The position numbers and the translations under genes were made by a program. This document shows, piece by piece, positions 15,345 to 24,094 of a stretch of 46,449 nt of DNA. Source of the DNA: Actinomycetota bacterium (lineage in GTDB: Bacteria > Actinomycetota > CADDZG01 > JAHWKV01 > JAOPZY01); assembly GCA_025963875.1 (NCBI GenBank), contig JAOPZY010000109.1, positions 1 to 46,449 of the forward strand, given 5' to 3'. The notes beneath the pieces were generated by a model. The model was not told where the DNA came from. It made no database searches and saw nothing but the letters and a program-made list of their open reading frames with translations. Position 1 is the stretch's first letter; each line of letters begins with the position of its first letter.

Positions 15345-17249
15345 ATGGCGAAGGCAGTCGGGATCGACCTCGGGACCACCAACTCAGTGATCGCCGTCGT
15401 GGAGGGCGGGCAGCCCCGCGTCATCCCCAACGCCGAGGGTGCTCGCACCACGCCGTCGGTCGTGGCGTTCACGGAGCAGGGTGAGCGCCTCGTGGGCCAG
15501 CTGGCCCGGCGCCAGGCCATCCTCAATCCGAAGGCCACCATCTACTCGGCGAAGCGCTTCATCGGGCGGCGGTTCGACGAGGTCGAGAGCGAGCTGCACG
15601 CGGTCAGCTACGACGTCGTGCCCGGCCCGGACGGCGCGGTTCGCTTCCGCATCCGCGGGAAGCTCTACGCGCCAGAGGAGATCTCCGCTCTCGTGCTGCG
15701 CAAGCTCGCCGACGACGCCGCGAAGTTCCTCGGCGAGAAGGTCACCGAGGCCGTGATCACCGTCCCCGCCTACTTCAACGACGCCCAGCGCCAGGCGACC
15801 AAGGACGCCGGCCGTATCGCCGGGCTCGAGGTCCTCCGGATCATCAACGAGCCGACGGCGGCCGCCCTCGCCTACGGCCTGGACAAGAAGGGCAACGAGA
15901 CGGTCCTGGTCTTCGACCTCGGCGGTGGCACGTTCGACGTCAGCATCCTCGACGTGGGCGACGGGGTGGTCGAGGTTCGGGCGACCGCCGGCGACACGCA
16001 CCTCGGCGGCGACGACTTCGACCGCCGCATCGTCGACTGGCTGGCCGATCAGTTCCAGAAGGACAACGGGATCGACCTGCGCAAGGACCCCCAGGCTCTC
16101 CAGCGCCTCTTCGAGGCGGCCGAGAAGGCCAAGGTCGAGCTGTCGGCGGTGACGCAGACCACGATCAGCCTGCCCTTCATCACCGCAGACGCCAACGGCC
16201 CGAAGCACCTCAACGCCACGCTCATGCGCTCGACGTTCGAGCAGATCACTGCTGATCTCCTTGAGCGGTGCATGGGGCCCGTCCAGCAGGCTATGGCGGA
16301 CGCCAAGCTCACCGCAGACGACATCGACGAGGTGATCCTGGTCGGGGGAGCCACCCGCATGCCGGCGGTGCAGAACCTGGTCCGGCGCCTGACCGGCGGC
16401 AAGGAGCCCAACATGACCGTCAACCCCGACGAGGTCGTGGCCATCGGCGCCGCCATCCAAGCCGCGATCATCAAGGGCGACGTCCGCGACGTCCTGCTCC
16501 TCGACGTGAACCCGCTGTCGCTCGGGGTCGAGACCCTGGGCGGCGTCATGACCAAGGTGATCGACCGCAACACAACGATCCCCGCCCGCCGCACGGAGAC
16601 CTTCTCCACCGCCGAGGACAACCAGTCGGCGGTGGACGTCGTCGTGCTGCAGGGGGAGAGGGAGCGGGCCTCGGACAACCGGGTGCTCGGCCGCTTCCGG
16701 TTGGAGGGCATCCGCCCCGCACCCCGGGGCCAGCCCCAGGTCGAGGTGACGTACGACATCGACGCAAACGGGATCTTGAACGTCTCGGCCCGCGACAAGG
16801 ACACCGGCAAAGAGCAGCGGATCACCATCAGTGAGAGCTCCAACCTCGACAAGGGGGAGATCGAGCGCATGGTGCGCGACTCCGAGCAGCATCGCTCCGA
16901 GGACGCCGAGCTGCGGCAGGTCGTCGATGCCCGCAACGAGCTGGACTCGACGATCTACCGGGTGGAGCGCCGGCTTGCCGAGCTCGGCGACGCGGTGCCG
17001 GTGCATGAGAAAGGCAGGGCCGAGATGCTGCTCAACGACGCCCGCCAGGCGATCAAGGAGGAGGCGCCGCTCGAGCGGCTGCGCTCGCTCACCGCCGAGC
17101 TGCAGCAGATCTACCACAGCCTCGGCGCCGGCTCGGGGCAACCTCCGGGCGGCGGGGCACCGTATGGGGCCCCGGGAGGGGGCTCGGACGGCCGGGACGC
17201 CCCGGTGGACGACGACGACGTCATCGACGCCGAATTCACGGCGAGCTGA
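15345..17249 (+). CDS. dnaK: Molecular chaperone DnaK (Hsp70)
   Basis: 634 aa. ATP-driven foldase that works with CbpA and GrpE. The ATPase domain begins [36 protein letters not shown], the phosphate-2 loop [14 protein letters not shown] and [14 protein letters not shown] follow. The substrate domain starts at [17 protein letters not shown], and the helical lid ends in the acidic [10 protein letters not shown] tail, so the protein is full length. AAAGGAA lies 9 nt before the ATG. First gene of dnaK-grpE-cbpA-cbpM-clpB, with gaps of 2 and 6 bp and then overlaps. A TTGACA (15245-15250) about 95 bp upstream could be a -35 element, but no good -10 is at normal spacing and no HAIR or CIRCE sequence is seen. 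Confidence 0.97.
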   Translation: MAKAVGIDLGTTNSVIAVVEGGQPRVIPNAEGARTTPSVVAFTEQGERLVGQLARRQAILNPKATIYSAKRFIGRRFDEVESELHAVSYDVVPGPDGAVRFRIRGKLYAPEEISALVLRKLADDAAKFLGEKVTEAVITVPAYFNDAQRQATKDAGRIAGLEVLRIINEPTAAALAYGLDKKGNETVLVFDLGGGTFDVSILDVGDGVVEVRATAGDTHLGGDDFDRRIVDWLADQFQKDNGIDLRKDPQALQRLFEAAEKAKVELSAVTQTTISLPFITADANGPKHLNATLMRSTFEQITADLLERCMGPVQQAMADAKLTADDIDEVILVGGATRMPAVQNLVRRLTGGKEPNMTVNPDEVVAIGAAIQAAIIKGDVRDVLLLDVNPLSLGVETLGGVMTKVIDRNTTIPARRTETFSTAEDNQSAVDVVVLQGERERASDNRVLGRFRLEGIRPAPRGQPQVEVTYDIDANGILNVSARDKDTGKEQRITISESSNLDKGEIERMVRDSEQHRSEDAELRQVVDARNELDSTIYRVERRLAELGDAVPVHEKGRAEMLLNDARQAIKEEAPLERLRSLTAELQQIYHSLGAGSGQPPGGGAPYGAPGGGSDGRDAPVDDDDVIDAEFTAS

Positions 17250-17251
17250 CG

Positions 17252-17842
17252 ATGGCCGACCAGACGATTCCTTCCCGCGGAGAGCCGCGGGAGGACCAGA
17301 GGACGCACCCCGACGAGGGGCCGGACACGGCTACGGACACGTCCCAGCGGGGCAACGGTCAGTCGGCCAGGGTGGCCGAGCTGTCTGCCCAGGTGGCAAC
17401 CCTGGACGACCGCTGGCGCCGTGCCGTCGCCGATCTCGAGAACCTGCGCAAGCGGATGGCCGTCGAGGTGGACCGGGAGCGGTCCTACGAGCGGAACCGG
17501 GCGGCCTCGGCGCTCCTACCCATCGTCGACAACCTCGACCTCGCGCTCGAGCACGCGGCTGCCGACCCCCGTTCCCTGATCCAGGGATTGCTTGCCGTCC
17601 GCGACCAGGCGGTGAACGCCCTGGCCATGCTGGGGTTCCCCCGCCGTGACGACCTCGGCGTCCATTTCGACCCGTCCCGCCACGAGGCGGTGGGTTCCGT
17701 CCCGGGGGCCGATGCGGCCCCCGGGACGGTGGTGGCAGTGGTGCGGCCGGGCTACGGAGAAGGCGACCGCCAGCTCCGCCCCGCAGCAGTCGTGGTCGCC
17801 ACCGGAGGGAGCTCCGGCGAGGCCGAGGAAGGTTCTGGGTGA
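17252..17842 (+). CDS. grpE: Nucleotide exchange factor GrpE
   Basis: 196 aa. Releases ADP from DnaK. The disordered acidic N terminus (1-40) leads into a coiled coil (VAELSAQVATLDDRWRRAVADLENLRKRMAVEVDRER), followed by LLPIVDNLDLALEHA, the dimer four-helix-bundle segment, and the beta-wing with FDPSRHEAV. The final beta-wing strand (GYGEGDRQLRPAAVVVA) matches the G-Y-x-x-x-x-x-x-R-P-A-x-V-x-V family signature. Starts 2 bp after the dnaK stop, so translation is coupled. Confidence 0.95.
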   Translation: MADQTIPSRGEPREDQRTHPDEGPDTATDTSQRGNGQSARVAELSAQVATLDDRWRRAVADLENLRKRMAVEVDRERSYERNRAASALLPIVDNLDLALEHAAADPRSLIQGLLAVRDQAVNALAMLGFPRRDDLGVHFDPSRHEAVGSVPGADAAPGTVVAVVRPGYGEGDRQLRPAAVVVATGGSSGEAEEGSG

Positions 17843-17848
17843 TGGGCG

Positions 17849-18874
17849 ATGGCAGAGCCCCGAGACTTCTACGAGGTCCTGGGCGTTCCCAGGACCGCCA
17901 GCCAGAAGGAGATCCAGCGCTCTTACCGCAAGCTGGCGCGGACGTACCACCCCGACGTCAACAAGGACCCGGCTGCCGAGGGCCGCTTCAAGGAGATCTC
18001 GGAGGCCTACGACGTGCTGTCCGACCCGGAGCAGCGACGTCGCTACGACACGTTCGGCCCGCAGTTCCGCCAGGTGCCGGAAGGGATGGATGCGGAGACC
18101 TGGCAGCGCGTGCGCTCCGGGGCAGGCCGGCGGGAGCCCTCGGGGCAGCGCGCCGGCGCCGGGCGGCCGGGCCAGCGGGAGGGGGAGAGTGTCTTCTTCA
18201 GCTCGGACTTCGGAGACGGGGACTTCAGCTTCGGCTCCGGGGACATCAACATCGAGGATCTGCTCGGGGGGATGTTCAGCCGATCCCGAGCCGGTGCCGG
18301 GGGTGGACCCGGCTTCGGGCGCGGGGTTGGCCCGACGCCGGGGGCGGATCAGGAGGCCGAGCTCACCCTGAGTGTCGAGGAGGCGTTCGCCGGCGGCCGG
18401 CGCACCGTGACCCTGTCGGCGCGCGGAGGGCCGCGGACGTTCGAGGTCAACATCCCGGCGGGCGTTGCGGACGGCCAGCGGATCCGGCTGGCCGGCCAGG
18501 GCGGCCAGGGCAGTGGCGGAGCCGCCCCTGGCGACCTCTACCTGAACGTCCGGCTGGCCCCGCATCCCCGCTACCGCGTCGAGGGCCGGGATATCACCGT
18601 GGAGTTGCGGCTGGCACCGTGGGAAGCGGCGCTCGGCGCCTCGGTCACCATCGAGGGGCCGGGGGGCGAGGCGAAACTGCGGGTGCCGCCGGGGACCTCC
18701 AGCGGGCGCCGGCTTCGGCTCAAGGGCCGCGGCCTGCCCAACCCCAAGGGCAAGCCCGGCGACCTGTACGCGGAAGCGAAGATCGTCGTGCCGCCACGGC
18801 TGGAGCCAAAGGAGCGCGAGCTCTTCGAGCAGCTTGCTTCCGTCTCCAGCTTCGACCCGAGGAGGCGCCGATGA
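17849..18874 (+). CDS. cbpA: J-domain co-chaperone, CbpA type without zinc fingers
   Basis: 341 aa. J domain at residues 5-70 ([36 protein letters not shown], with the essential HPD), then a Gly-rich linker with a [11 protein letters not shown] stretch, and the two DnaJ C-terminal beta domains ([46 protein letters not shown]). None of the CxxCxGxG zinc repeats of classical DnaJ is present, so it is a type II/CbpA protein. It stimulates DnaK ATPase and delivers clients. The next gene encodes a CbpM-like partner and overlaps it by 4 bp (ATGA), which supports the CbpA name. Confidence 0.92.
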   Translation: MAEPRDFYEVLGVPRTASQKEIQRSYRKLARTYHPDVNKDPAAEGRFKEISEAYDVLSDPEQRRRYDTFGPQFRQVPEGMDAETWQRVRSGAGRREPSGQRAGAGRPGQREGESVFFSSDFGDGDFSFGSGDINIEDLLGGMFSRSRAGAGGGPGFGRGVGPTPGADQEAELTLSVEEAFAGGRRTVTLSARGGPRTFEVNIPAGVADGQRIRLAGQGGQGSGGAAPGDLYLNVRLAPHPRYRVEGRDITVELRLAPWEAALGASVTIEGPGGEAKLRVPPGTSSGRRLRLKGRGLPNPKGKPGDLYAEAKIVVPPRLEPKERELFEQLASVSSFDPRRRR

Positions 18875-19287
18875 ACACCGCCCTCATCCGACCGCGTGCT
18901 GCCGGGAAGCGCCTCGACCTCGAGTCCTTCGCGGCAGCTGCGGGACTCCATCCGGAATTTGTTCTCCGGCTCGTGAGCCTGGGGCTCATCGAAGCCGGTT
19001 CGGGGTCCGCTCCACAAGGACGCCTTGAGGGGCGTCTGAGCCAGGACCCCGGCCAGGGCCCCGCAACGGGGTCCGGCCCGGGCGCGACCGGCGAGCTGTG
19101 GTTTTCGCCCGCCCAGCTCGCCGTCGCCGCCCGGATCCAGCGGCTGCGCTCCGGCCTGTCGCTCAACTATGCCGCGCTTGGCCTTGTCATCGACCTGCTC
19201 GACCGGGTGAGCGAGCTCGAGTCGGCCCTGAGGAAAGCCCAGAGAGGGGCCCAGAGAGGGGAGAGCGCGTGGACCCGAACCGTCTGA
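18871..19287 (+). CDS. cbpM: CbpM/MerR-like chaperone modulator
   Basis: 138 aa. Starts at ATG 18871, overlapping the cbpA stop, with AGGAGG (18860-18865) upstream. Residues 15-40 ([28 protein letters not shown]) form a MerR-type HTH like that of CbpM and HspR. Residues 70-125 ([45 protein letters not shown]) give the MerR-2 helical region and leucine-rich coil. CbpM inhibits CbpA by binding its J domain; HspR, a near relative, represses the operon in actinobacteria, so the protein could have either or both roles. A 25-residue Gly/Pro linker (48-72) contains palindromic element copy 2. The end overlaps clpB by 19 bp. Confidence 0.75.
   Translation: MNTALIRPRAAGKRLDLESFAAAAGLHPEFVLRLVSLGLIEAGSGSAPQGRLEGRLSQDPGQGPATGSGPGATGELWFSPAQLAVAARIQRLRSGLSLNYAALGLVIDLLDRVSELESALRKAQRGAQRGESAWTRTV
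19019..19036. repeat. 18-bp palindrome with CCTCAA/TTGAGG loop, copy 2 (inside cbpM)
   Basis: GACGCC stem, TTGAGG loop, GGCGTC stem; the reverse strand reads with the CCTCAA loop. It lies in the low-complexity linker of the CbpM-like protein, where it encodes GRLEGR in frame. The copy at 42269 encodes RRLEGR in the same phase. Confidence 0.55.
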
Positions 19288-21956
19288 CGACCAAGTCGCA
19301 GGAGGCGCTGCACGACGCCCAGACCCTGGCAATGGCCCGCGGTCACACCGAGGTCGACGGCGAGCACCTGCTCCTGGCACTGCTCGACCAGCCCGACGGG
19401 CTCGTCCCGCGCCTGCTCGCCGCGGCCGGGGCCGACCCCCCGCGCCTGCACCGCGACCTCGAGGAGGACCTCGCCCGGCGCCCCAGGGTGTCCGGACCGG
19501 GCGCCGCCCCGGGGCAGATCGCCGTCACCCAGCGCCTCTCCCGCCTCCTCGACGCCGCCGAGCGGGAGGCCAAGCGGCTGAAGGACGACTACGTCTCCGT
19601 CGAGCACATCCTGCTGGCGCTGCTGGACGAGGGGTCGGGGACCTCCGCGGGCCGCCGCCTCAAGGAGCAGGGCCTCTCCCGGGACGCCTTCCTGCAGGCC
19701 CTCACGGCCGTGCGCGGCAACCAGCGGGTCACCTCCGCCAGTCCCGAAGGGACCTACGAGGCCCTGGAGAAGTACGGTCGCGACTTGGTGGCCGACGCCC
19801 GCACCGGCAAGCTGGACCCGGTGATCGGGCGCGACGCCGAGATCCGCAGGGTCGTCCAGATCCTCTCCCGTAAGACCAAGAACAACCCCGTGCTCGTCGG
19901 CGACCCGGGTGTCGGCAAGACCGCCATCGTCGAGGGGCTCGCCCAGCGCATCGTGCGCGGCGACGTGCCCGAGGGCCTCAAGGACAGGACGATCTTCGCC
20001 CTGGACATGGGGTCGCTCGTCGCCGGGGCCAAGTACCGCGGCGAGTTCGAGGAACGCCTGAAGGCAGTCCTCAACGAGGTCCGGGGCGCCGAGGGGCGGA
20101 TCCTGCTCTTCATCGACGAGATCCACACCGTCGTGGGGGCCGGGGCGGCCGAGGGGGCGATGGACGCCGGCAACATGCTCAAGCCGATGCTGGCCCGTGG
20201 CGAGCTCCACATGATCGGCGCCACGACCCTCGACGAGTACCGGAAGCGCATCGAGAAGGACGCCGCCCTGGAGCGCCGCTTCCAGCCCGTCATGGTGGAC
20301 GAGCCCTCCGTCGAGGACGCCATCTCGATTCTCCGGGGCCTGCGGGAACGCCTCGAGGTCTTCCACGGTGTCGCGATCCAGGACGGTGCCCTCGTGGCGG
20401 CGGTCATCCTCTCGCACCGCTACATCTCCGATCGCTTCCTTCCCGACAAGGCCATCGACCTCGTCGACGAGGCGTGCGCAATGATCCGAACCGAGATCGA
20501 CTCGATGCCCGCCGAGCTCGACGAGCTCACCCGTCGGGTCATGCGCCTCGAGATCGAGGAGCGGGCGCTCGCCAAGGAGAAGGACCCCGCCAGCAAGGCC
20601 CGCCTCGAAGAGCTGCGCAAGGAGCTGGCCGACCTGCGGGCCGAGATGGGTGCCATGCGGGCGCAGTGGGAGGCCGAGCGCCAGGCGCTCCGCAAGGTGC
20701 AGGCCCTGCGGGAGGAGATCGAGCGCGTGCGCCAGGAGGCCGAGGAGGCCGAGCGCAACTACGACCTGAACCGGGCGGCCGAGCTGCGCCACGGCAAGCT
20801 CCCGGAGCTGGAGCGGCGACTGAAGGCCGAGGAGGCCCAGCACCTCGCCAAGCAGGGAGACCGCCGGCTACTGCGGGAGGTCGTCACCGAGGACGAGATC
20901 GCGCTGATCGTGTCGCGCTGGACCGGCATCCCGATCACCCGCCTCAAGGAGGGTGAGCGGGAGAAGCTGCTGCGCCTCGACGAGATCCTGCACGAGCGGA
21001 TCGTCGGCCAGGACGAGGCGGTGCGCCTCGTGGCGGACGCCGTCATCCGTGCCCGCTCCGGCATCAAGGATCCACGCCGGCCCATCGGGTCGTTCATCTT
21101 CCTCGGCCCCACCGGGGTCGGCAAGACCGAGCTGGCCAAGACGCTGGCGATGGCCCTGTTCGACTCCGAGGACTCCATGGTGCGCATCGACATGAGCGAG
21201 TACCAGGAGCGCCACACCGTCAGCCGGCTCGTCGGCGCCCCTCCCGGCTACATCGGCTACGAGGAGGGCGGCCAGCTGACCGAGGCGGTGCGGCGCAAGC
21301 CCTATTCGGTCGTGCTCTTCGACGAGGTGGAGAAGGCGCATCCGGACGTCTTCAACACGCTCCTGCAGGTGCTCGACGACGGGCGCCTCACCGACGCCCA
21401 GGGCAGGACCGTCGACTTCCGCAACACCGTGATCATCATGACGAGCAACGTCGGCTCGGAGTACCTCATCGACGGCGTGACGCCCCAGGGCGAGATCCGG
21501 GAGGACGCCAGGGCACGGGTGATGGCCGAGCTGCGCGGCCACTTCCGCCCGGAGTTCCTCAACCGCGTCGACGAGATCGTGCTCTTCAAGGCCCTCACGC
21601 TGCCGGAGATCGAGCACATCGTCGAGCTCATGTTCGGCGAGCTGCGAGCCCGCCTCGCCGACCGCCGGTTGAAGCTCGAGGTCACCGACCAGGCCCGCAG
21701 GTTCATCGCCCGGGAGGGCTACGACCCGGTGTACGGCGCTCGCCCGCTCCGCCGGTTCATCTCCCGGGAGGTCGAGACCCGCATCGGCCGGGCGCTCCTG
21801 GGCGGCGATGTCCACGACGGTGCGGTCATCGAGATCGACGTCGTCGGCGGCGAGCTGGTCGTCACCTATTCCAACCCCGAGCCGGCGCCAGCCGGCGAAG
21901 GTGCAGAAGCGGCGCAGGAGGAGGAGGCCGGCGACACCGAGTCGGCCACGGTCTAG
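19269..21956 (+). CDS. clpB: ATP-dependent disaggregase ClpB
   Basis: 895 aa from GTG 19269 ([14 protein letters not shown]), with AGAGGGGAG just upstream. Hsp100 hexamer that pulls proteins out of aggregates with DnaK. The N-terminal Clp repeats (1-150) are followed by AAA1 with Walker A GDPGVGKT (about 211-218) and Walker [10 protein letters not shown], the coiled-coil middle domain (about 400-540), AAA2 with Walker A GPTGVGKT (about 613-620), the GYIGYEEGG pore loop and a C-terminal domain. An extra acidic tail ([17 protein letters not shown]) makes it longer than the usual 850-870 aa. Its place in the dnaK operon is actinobacteria-like. No class III ClpP-binding loop is seen, consistent with ClpB rather than ClpC or ClpA. 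Confidence 0.96.
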   Translation: MDPNRLTTKSQEALHDAQTLAMARGHTEVDGEHLLLALLDQPDGLVPRLLAAAGADPPRLHRDLEEDLARRPRVSGPGAAPGQIAVTQRLSRLLDAAEREAKRLKDDYVSVEHILLALLDEGSGTSAGRRLKEQGLSRDAFLQALTAVRGNQRVTSASPEGTYEALEKYGRDLVADARTGKLDPVIGRDAEIRRVVQILSRKTKNNPVLVGDPGVGKTAIVEGLAQRIVRGDVPEGLKDRTIFALDMGSLVAGAKYRGEFEERLKAVLNEVRGAEGRILLFIDEIHTVVGAGAAEGAMDAGNMLKPMLARGELHMIGATTLDEYRKRIEKDAALERRFQPVMVDEPSVEDAISILRGLRERLEVFHGVAIQDGALVAAVILSHRYISDRFLPDKAIDLVDEACAMIRTEIDSMPAELDELTRRVMRLEIEERALAKEKDPASKARLEELRKELADLRAEMGAMRAQWEAERQALRKVQALREEIERVRQEAEEAERNYDLNRAAELRHGKLPELERRLKAEEAQHLAKQGDRRLLREVVTEDEIALIVSRWTGIPITRLKEGEREKLLRLDEILHERIVGQDEAVRLVADAVIRARSGIKDPRRPIGSFIFLGPTGVGKTELAKTLAMALFDSEDSMVRIDMSEYQERHTVSRLVGAPPGYIGYEEGGQLTEAVRRKPYSVVLFDEVEKAHPDVFNTLLQVLDDGRLTDAQGRTVDFRNTVIIMTSNVGSEYLIDGVTPQGEIREDARARVMAELRGHFRPEFLNRVDEIVLFKALTLPEIEHIVELMFGELRARLADRRLKLEVTDQARRFIAREGYDPVYGARPLRRFISREVETRIGRALLGGDVHDGAVIEIDVVGGELVVTYSNPEPAPAGEGAEAAQEEEAGDTESATV

Positions 21957-21987
21957 TCAGGCACGTCCGATTGAGAGGGAGGTCACC

Positions 21988-22566
21988 ATGATGGGTCAAA
22001 TGGCAGTGGGAGATTGGCGGTGGATTGCACTCCGGGCAGTTGCGGCGTTCATTTTCGGCATCCTGGCGCTGGTGCTTCCGGGGCTGACGCTGGCGACGCT
22101 GGTGCTCATCTTCGGGGCCTTCGCCCTCGTCGACGGTCTCTTCACCCTGGGCCATGCCGTCACCAGGGGCAGGGGAAGCGGGTGGGGTGCGGTCTGGATG
22201 GGCTTGATGGGGCTCGCCGGGATCGGCGCCGGGATCGTGACCTTCTTCTGGCCGGGCATCACGGCCCTCGCCCTCCTCTACGTGATCGCCGCGTGGGCGC
22301 TCGTGACGGGGGTCTTCGAGATTGCCGCCGCCATCACCTTCCGCAAGGTGCTGAACCACGAGTGGCTCCTCGTCGTCGATGGCGTCTTGTCGCTCATCGT
22401 GGCGGGGATCCTGGTCTTCGCCCCGGTCACGGGGGCGCTCGCCATCACCTGGGCGATCGGCTTCTACGCCCTGTTCAGCTCCGGCGTGCTCGCAGCTCAG
22501 GCCTGGCGGCTTCGCAAGGTGGGCTCCCGCGGTCCTGCAGGGGGCTGGGCGCCGGCCGGTGCATAA
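21988..22566 (+). CDS. HdeD/DUF308-family membrane protein
   Basis: 192 aa with six hydrophobic segments arranged as three repeated hairpins (RAVAAFIFGILALVLPGLTLATLVLIFGAFALVDG; WMGLMGLAGIGAGIVTFFWPGITALALLYVIAAWALVTG; VVDGVLSLIVAGILVFAPVTGALAITWAIGFYALFSSG), the DUF308 pattern with P-G at each turn. HdeD of E. coli is linked to acid resistance; otherwise the family function is unknown. GGGAGGT precedes two adjacent ATG codons (21988 and 21991), either of which may serve. It begins 31 bp after clpB, so it may be read through from the heat-shock operon. Confidence 0.85.
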   Translation: MMGQMAVGDWRWIALRAVAAFIFGILALVLPGLTLATLVLIFGAFALVDGLFTLGHAVTRGRGSGWGAVWMGLMGLAGIGAGIVTFFWPGITALALLYVIAAWALVTGVFEIAAAITFRKVLNHEWLLVVDGVLSLIVAGILVFAPVTGALAITWAIGFYALFSSGVLAAQAWRLRKVGSRGPAGGWAPAGA

Positions 22567-22593
22567 CCGGTACATCGAGTGAGAGGAGGGGAT

Positions 22594-23037
22594 ATGCCCG
22601 GGGCAGCGACGGTCGTGCGGTGCGAGAGATGCGGAACAAAAAACCGCGTGCCCGCCGCGGCCCCGGGTGTGCCCCGGTGCGCGAAATGCAAGGCTCCCCT
22701 GCCCTGGGTCGTCGAGGCAAACGACGAGAACTTCACCACCGTCGTCGAAGAATCGACGATCCCCGTCCTGGTCGACCTGTGGGCACCCTGGTGCGGTCCG
22801 TGCCGGAGGGTGAGCCCGGCCCTCGAGGAGCTGGCCCGCCGCTACGCCGGCTCGGTGAAGCTGGCGAAGGTCAACGTCGACACCTCGCCCCGCGTCTCGC
22901 AACGCTTCGGCGTCCAGGGCATCCCGACCATGCTCGTGATGAAGGGCAACGAGATCCTGGCCCGCCAGACGGGGGCCGCCCCCGAGCCGGTGCTCCGGGA
23001 CTGGCTGGCCAAGGTCCTGCAGCTCCCCGCCGCCTGA
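22594..23037 (+). CDS. trxC: Thioredoxin 2-type protein with N-terminal zinc ribbon
   Basis: 147 aa. Residues 8-35 hold two CxxC pairs (VVRCERCGTKN and RCAKCKAPL), the zinc ribbon of TrxC. The thioredoxin fold follows with the active site LWAPWCGPCR and the cis-Pro loop GIPTMLVM. It reduces disulfides in cytoplasmic proteins under oxidative stress; the zinc site may make it a redox switch. The ATG at 22594 has GAGAGGAGGGG immediately before it. An in-frame GTG at 22579 lies at the start of that ribosome site and is unlikely. It follows the DUF308 gene by 27 bp and may be the last gene of the stress transcript. Confidence 0.93.
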   Translation: MPGAATVVRCERCGTKNRVPAAAPGVPRCAKCKAPLPWVVEANDENFTTVVEESTIPVLVDLWAPWCGPCRRVSPALEELARRYAGSVKLAKVNVDTSPRVSQRFGVQGIPTMLVMKGNEILARQTGAAPEPVLRDWLAKVLQLPAA

Positions 23038-23048
23038 GGGCCGGTCGG

Positions 23049-23972
23049 CTACGCCCGCCGGCGGACGTGACGCTCGCGGGCCTGGAAGATCTCGGCCAGC
23101 AGTTCGTCTGGGTGGTTCCGTACTCTGTCCTTTGTCGCATGAATGACCGCCAGCCCTTGCGCGGTGACGCCGTTGCGCCGCGCAAGGTCGTGCTCCCAGT
23201 CGAGCTTGGATGAGTGAGTAGCCCGGCCGTCGGCCTCGACGACCACCGGTGCATCGTCGATCAGGAAGTCCACGCGGGCCACGAAGTTGCCTTCGGAGTC
23301 AGTGACGACGAACTCCTCGACGAAGGTCAATCCGGCACGGGTAAGCAACGCGCGCACCTCCGCCTGAAAACGAGAGGCCGACGGCTGGTAATCCGGGTCT
23401 CGCTCCTCCAGGAGTCGCCGCAGCACCCCGACGCCCCTGCGGCCCGGCCCAGCCTCCAGGCGCACCATCCGCCAAAGCGCCTCCATAGAGACGAGCCCCT
23501 TCCGAAGGGCCTCGTCGAGGAGTTGATTGGCCCGCTCCTGGTCGAGCACGAAGACAAGGTCCCGCACGGTACGGAAGGCGTTTGTGACCGGGATGCCGAG
23601 CTTCCGGGTAGCGAACACGGGCGCCACCTCTGCCCGGTACAGGCGGAACCGCCCCGGAAAGCACTTCTGCTTTGGGGATGTGATCTCAAGCGGGCCGTTG
23701 TTCTCCCCGCGGAACCCTTCGAAGGACCAGAGCGCAGCGGCGGATCGGTGCGAGGCGACAGCTGCGTCGCCACCCCACAGGCAGGCAGCCATAAGCGATT
23801 GGTTCCAGTGCTCCGCGGTGCCTCCCACGCGATAAACGCGTGGGAGGACTTCGATGAGCAACTCCTCCTTGATAAGCCGCCAGATTGCATCATCTGAAAG
23901 GCCGGCCAACCGCAACTGATCCCGCCCCACGGCTCCCCATTGACGGGAGGCGACCTCCCTCCAACGCTCCAT
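23049..23972 (-). CDS. AbiEi-like winged helix plus DUF559 endonuclease-like domain
   Basis: 307 aa. Residues 5-48 match the AbiEi/type IV antitoxin N-terminal winged helix (WGAVGRDQLRLAGLSDDAIWRLIKEELLIEVLPRVYRVGG), with the typical AAAALWSFEG-like continuation at about 75-86. The C-terminal part is DUF559/Vsr-like: E205 in RFQAEVRALL, VDFLIDDAPVVVEADG (235-249) and LARRNGVTAQGLAVI, a PD-(D/E)xK pattern with D235, E246 and D248. No AbiEii nucleotidyltransferase toxin is nearby, so this is an orphan fusion. A perfect inverted repeat 25 bp upstream looks like an operator, suggesting autoregulation. No clear ribosome site precedes the ATG. True role unknown. Confidence 0.72.
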   Translation of the reverse strand: MERWREVASRQWGAVGRDQLRLAGLSDDAIWRLIKEELLIEVLPRVYRVGGTAEHWNQSLMAACLWGGDAAVASHRSAAALWSFEGFRGENNGPLEITSPKQKCFPGRFRLYRAEVAPVFATRKLGIPVTNAFRTVRDLVFVLDQERANQLLDEALRKGLVSMEALWRMVRLEAGPGRRGVGVLRRLLEERDPDYQPSASRFQAEVRALLTRAGLTFVEEFVVTDSEGNFVARVDFLIDDAPVVVEADGRATHSSKLDWEHDLARRNGVTAQGLAVIHATKDRVRNHPDELLAEIFQARERHVRRRA

Positions 23973-23996
23973 AGCGTCATTCTAAACGTCTCTGCT

Positions 23997-24025
23997 GCTT
24001 TTACCGCGTATAGCGCGGTAAAAGC
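23997..24025. promoter_or_regulatory. Perfect 12-bp inverted repeat, probable operator of the AbiEi/DUF559 gene
   Basis: Arm GCTTTTACCGCG (23997-24008) pairs fully with 24014-24025 around a 5-nt TATAG spacer. On the minus strand the centre reads CTATAC, a possible -10. It is 25 bp upstream of the ATG at 23972. There is no T-tract after either arm, which argues for a protein-binding site rather than a terminator. Confidence 0.55.
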
Positions 24026-24044
24026 ATCACAGACCTTGGAGAAA

Positions 24045-24069
24045 GGGCCGCCGGCATCGCCGGCGGCCC
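24045..24069 (-). terminator. Intrinsic terminator of the secreted phosphatase gene
   Basis: Perfect 11-bp stem GGGCCGCCGGC (24045-24055) / 24059-24069 around a 3-nt loop; on the minus strand it is followed by TTTCT. It lies 25 bp beyond the stop of the phosphatase gene. Confidence 0.75.
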
Positions 24070-24094
24070 CTGTTCGGGTCCTAGGACCGGTCGG

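Noticed and set aside
23049-24025. Complete AbiE toxin-antitoxin system
   Set aside because: No AbiEii-type nucleotidyltransferase gene is present on either side.
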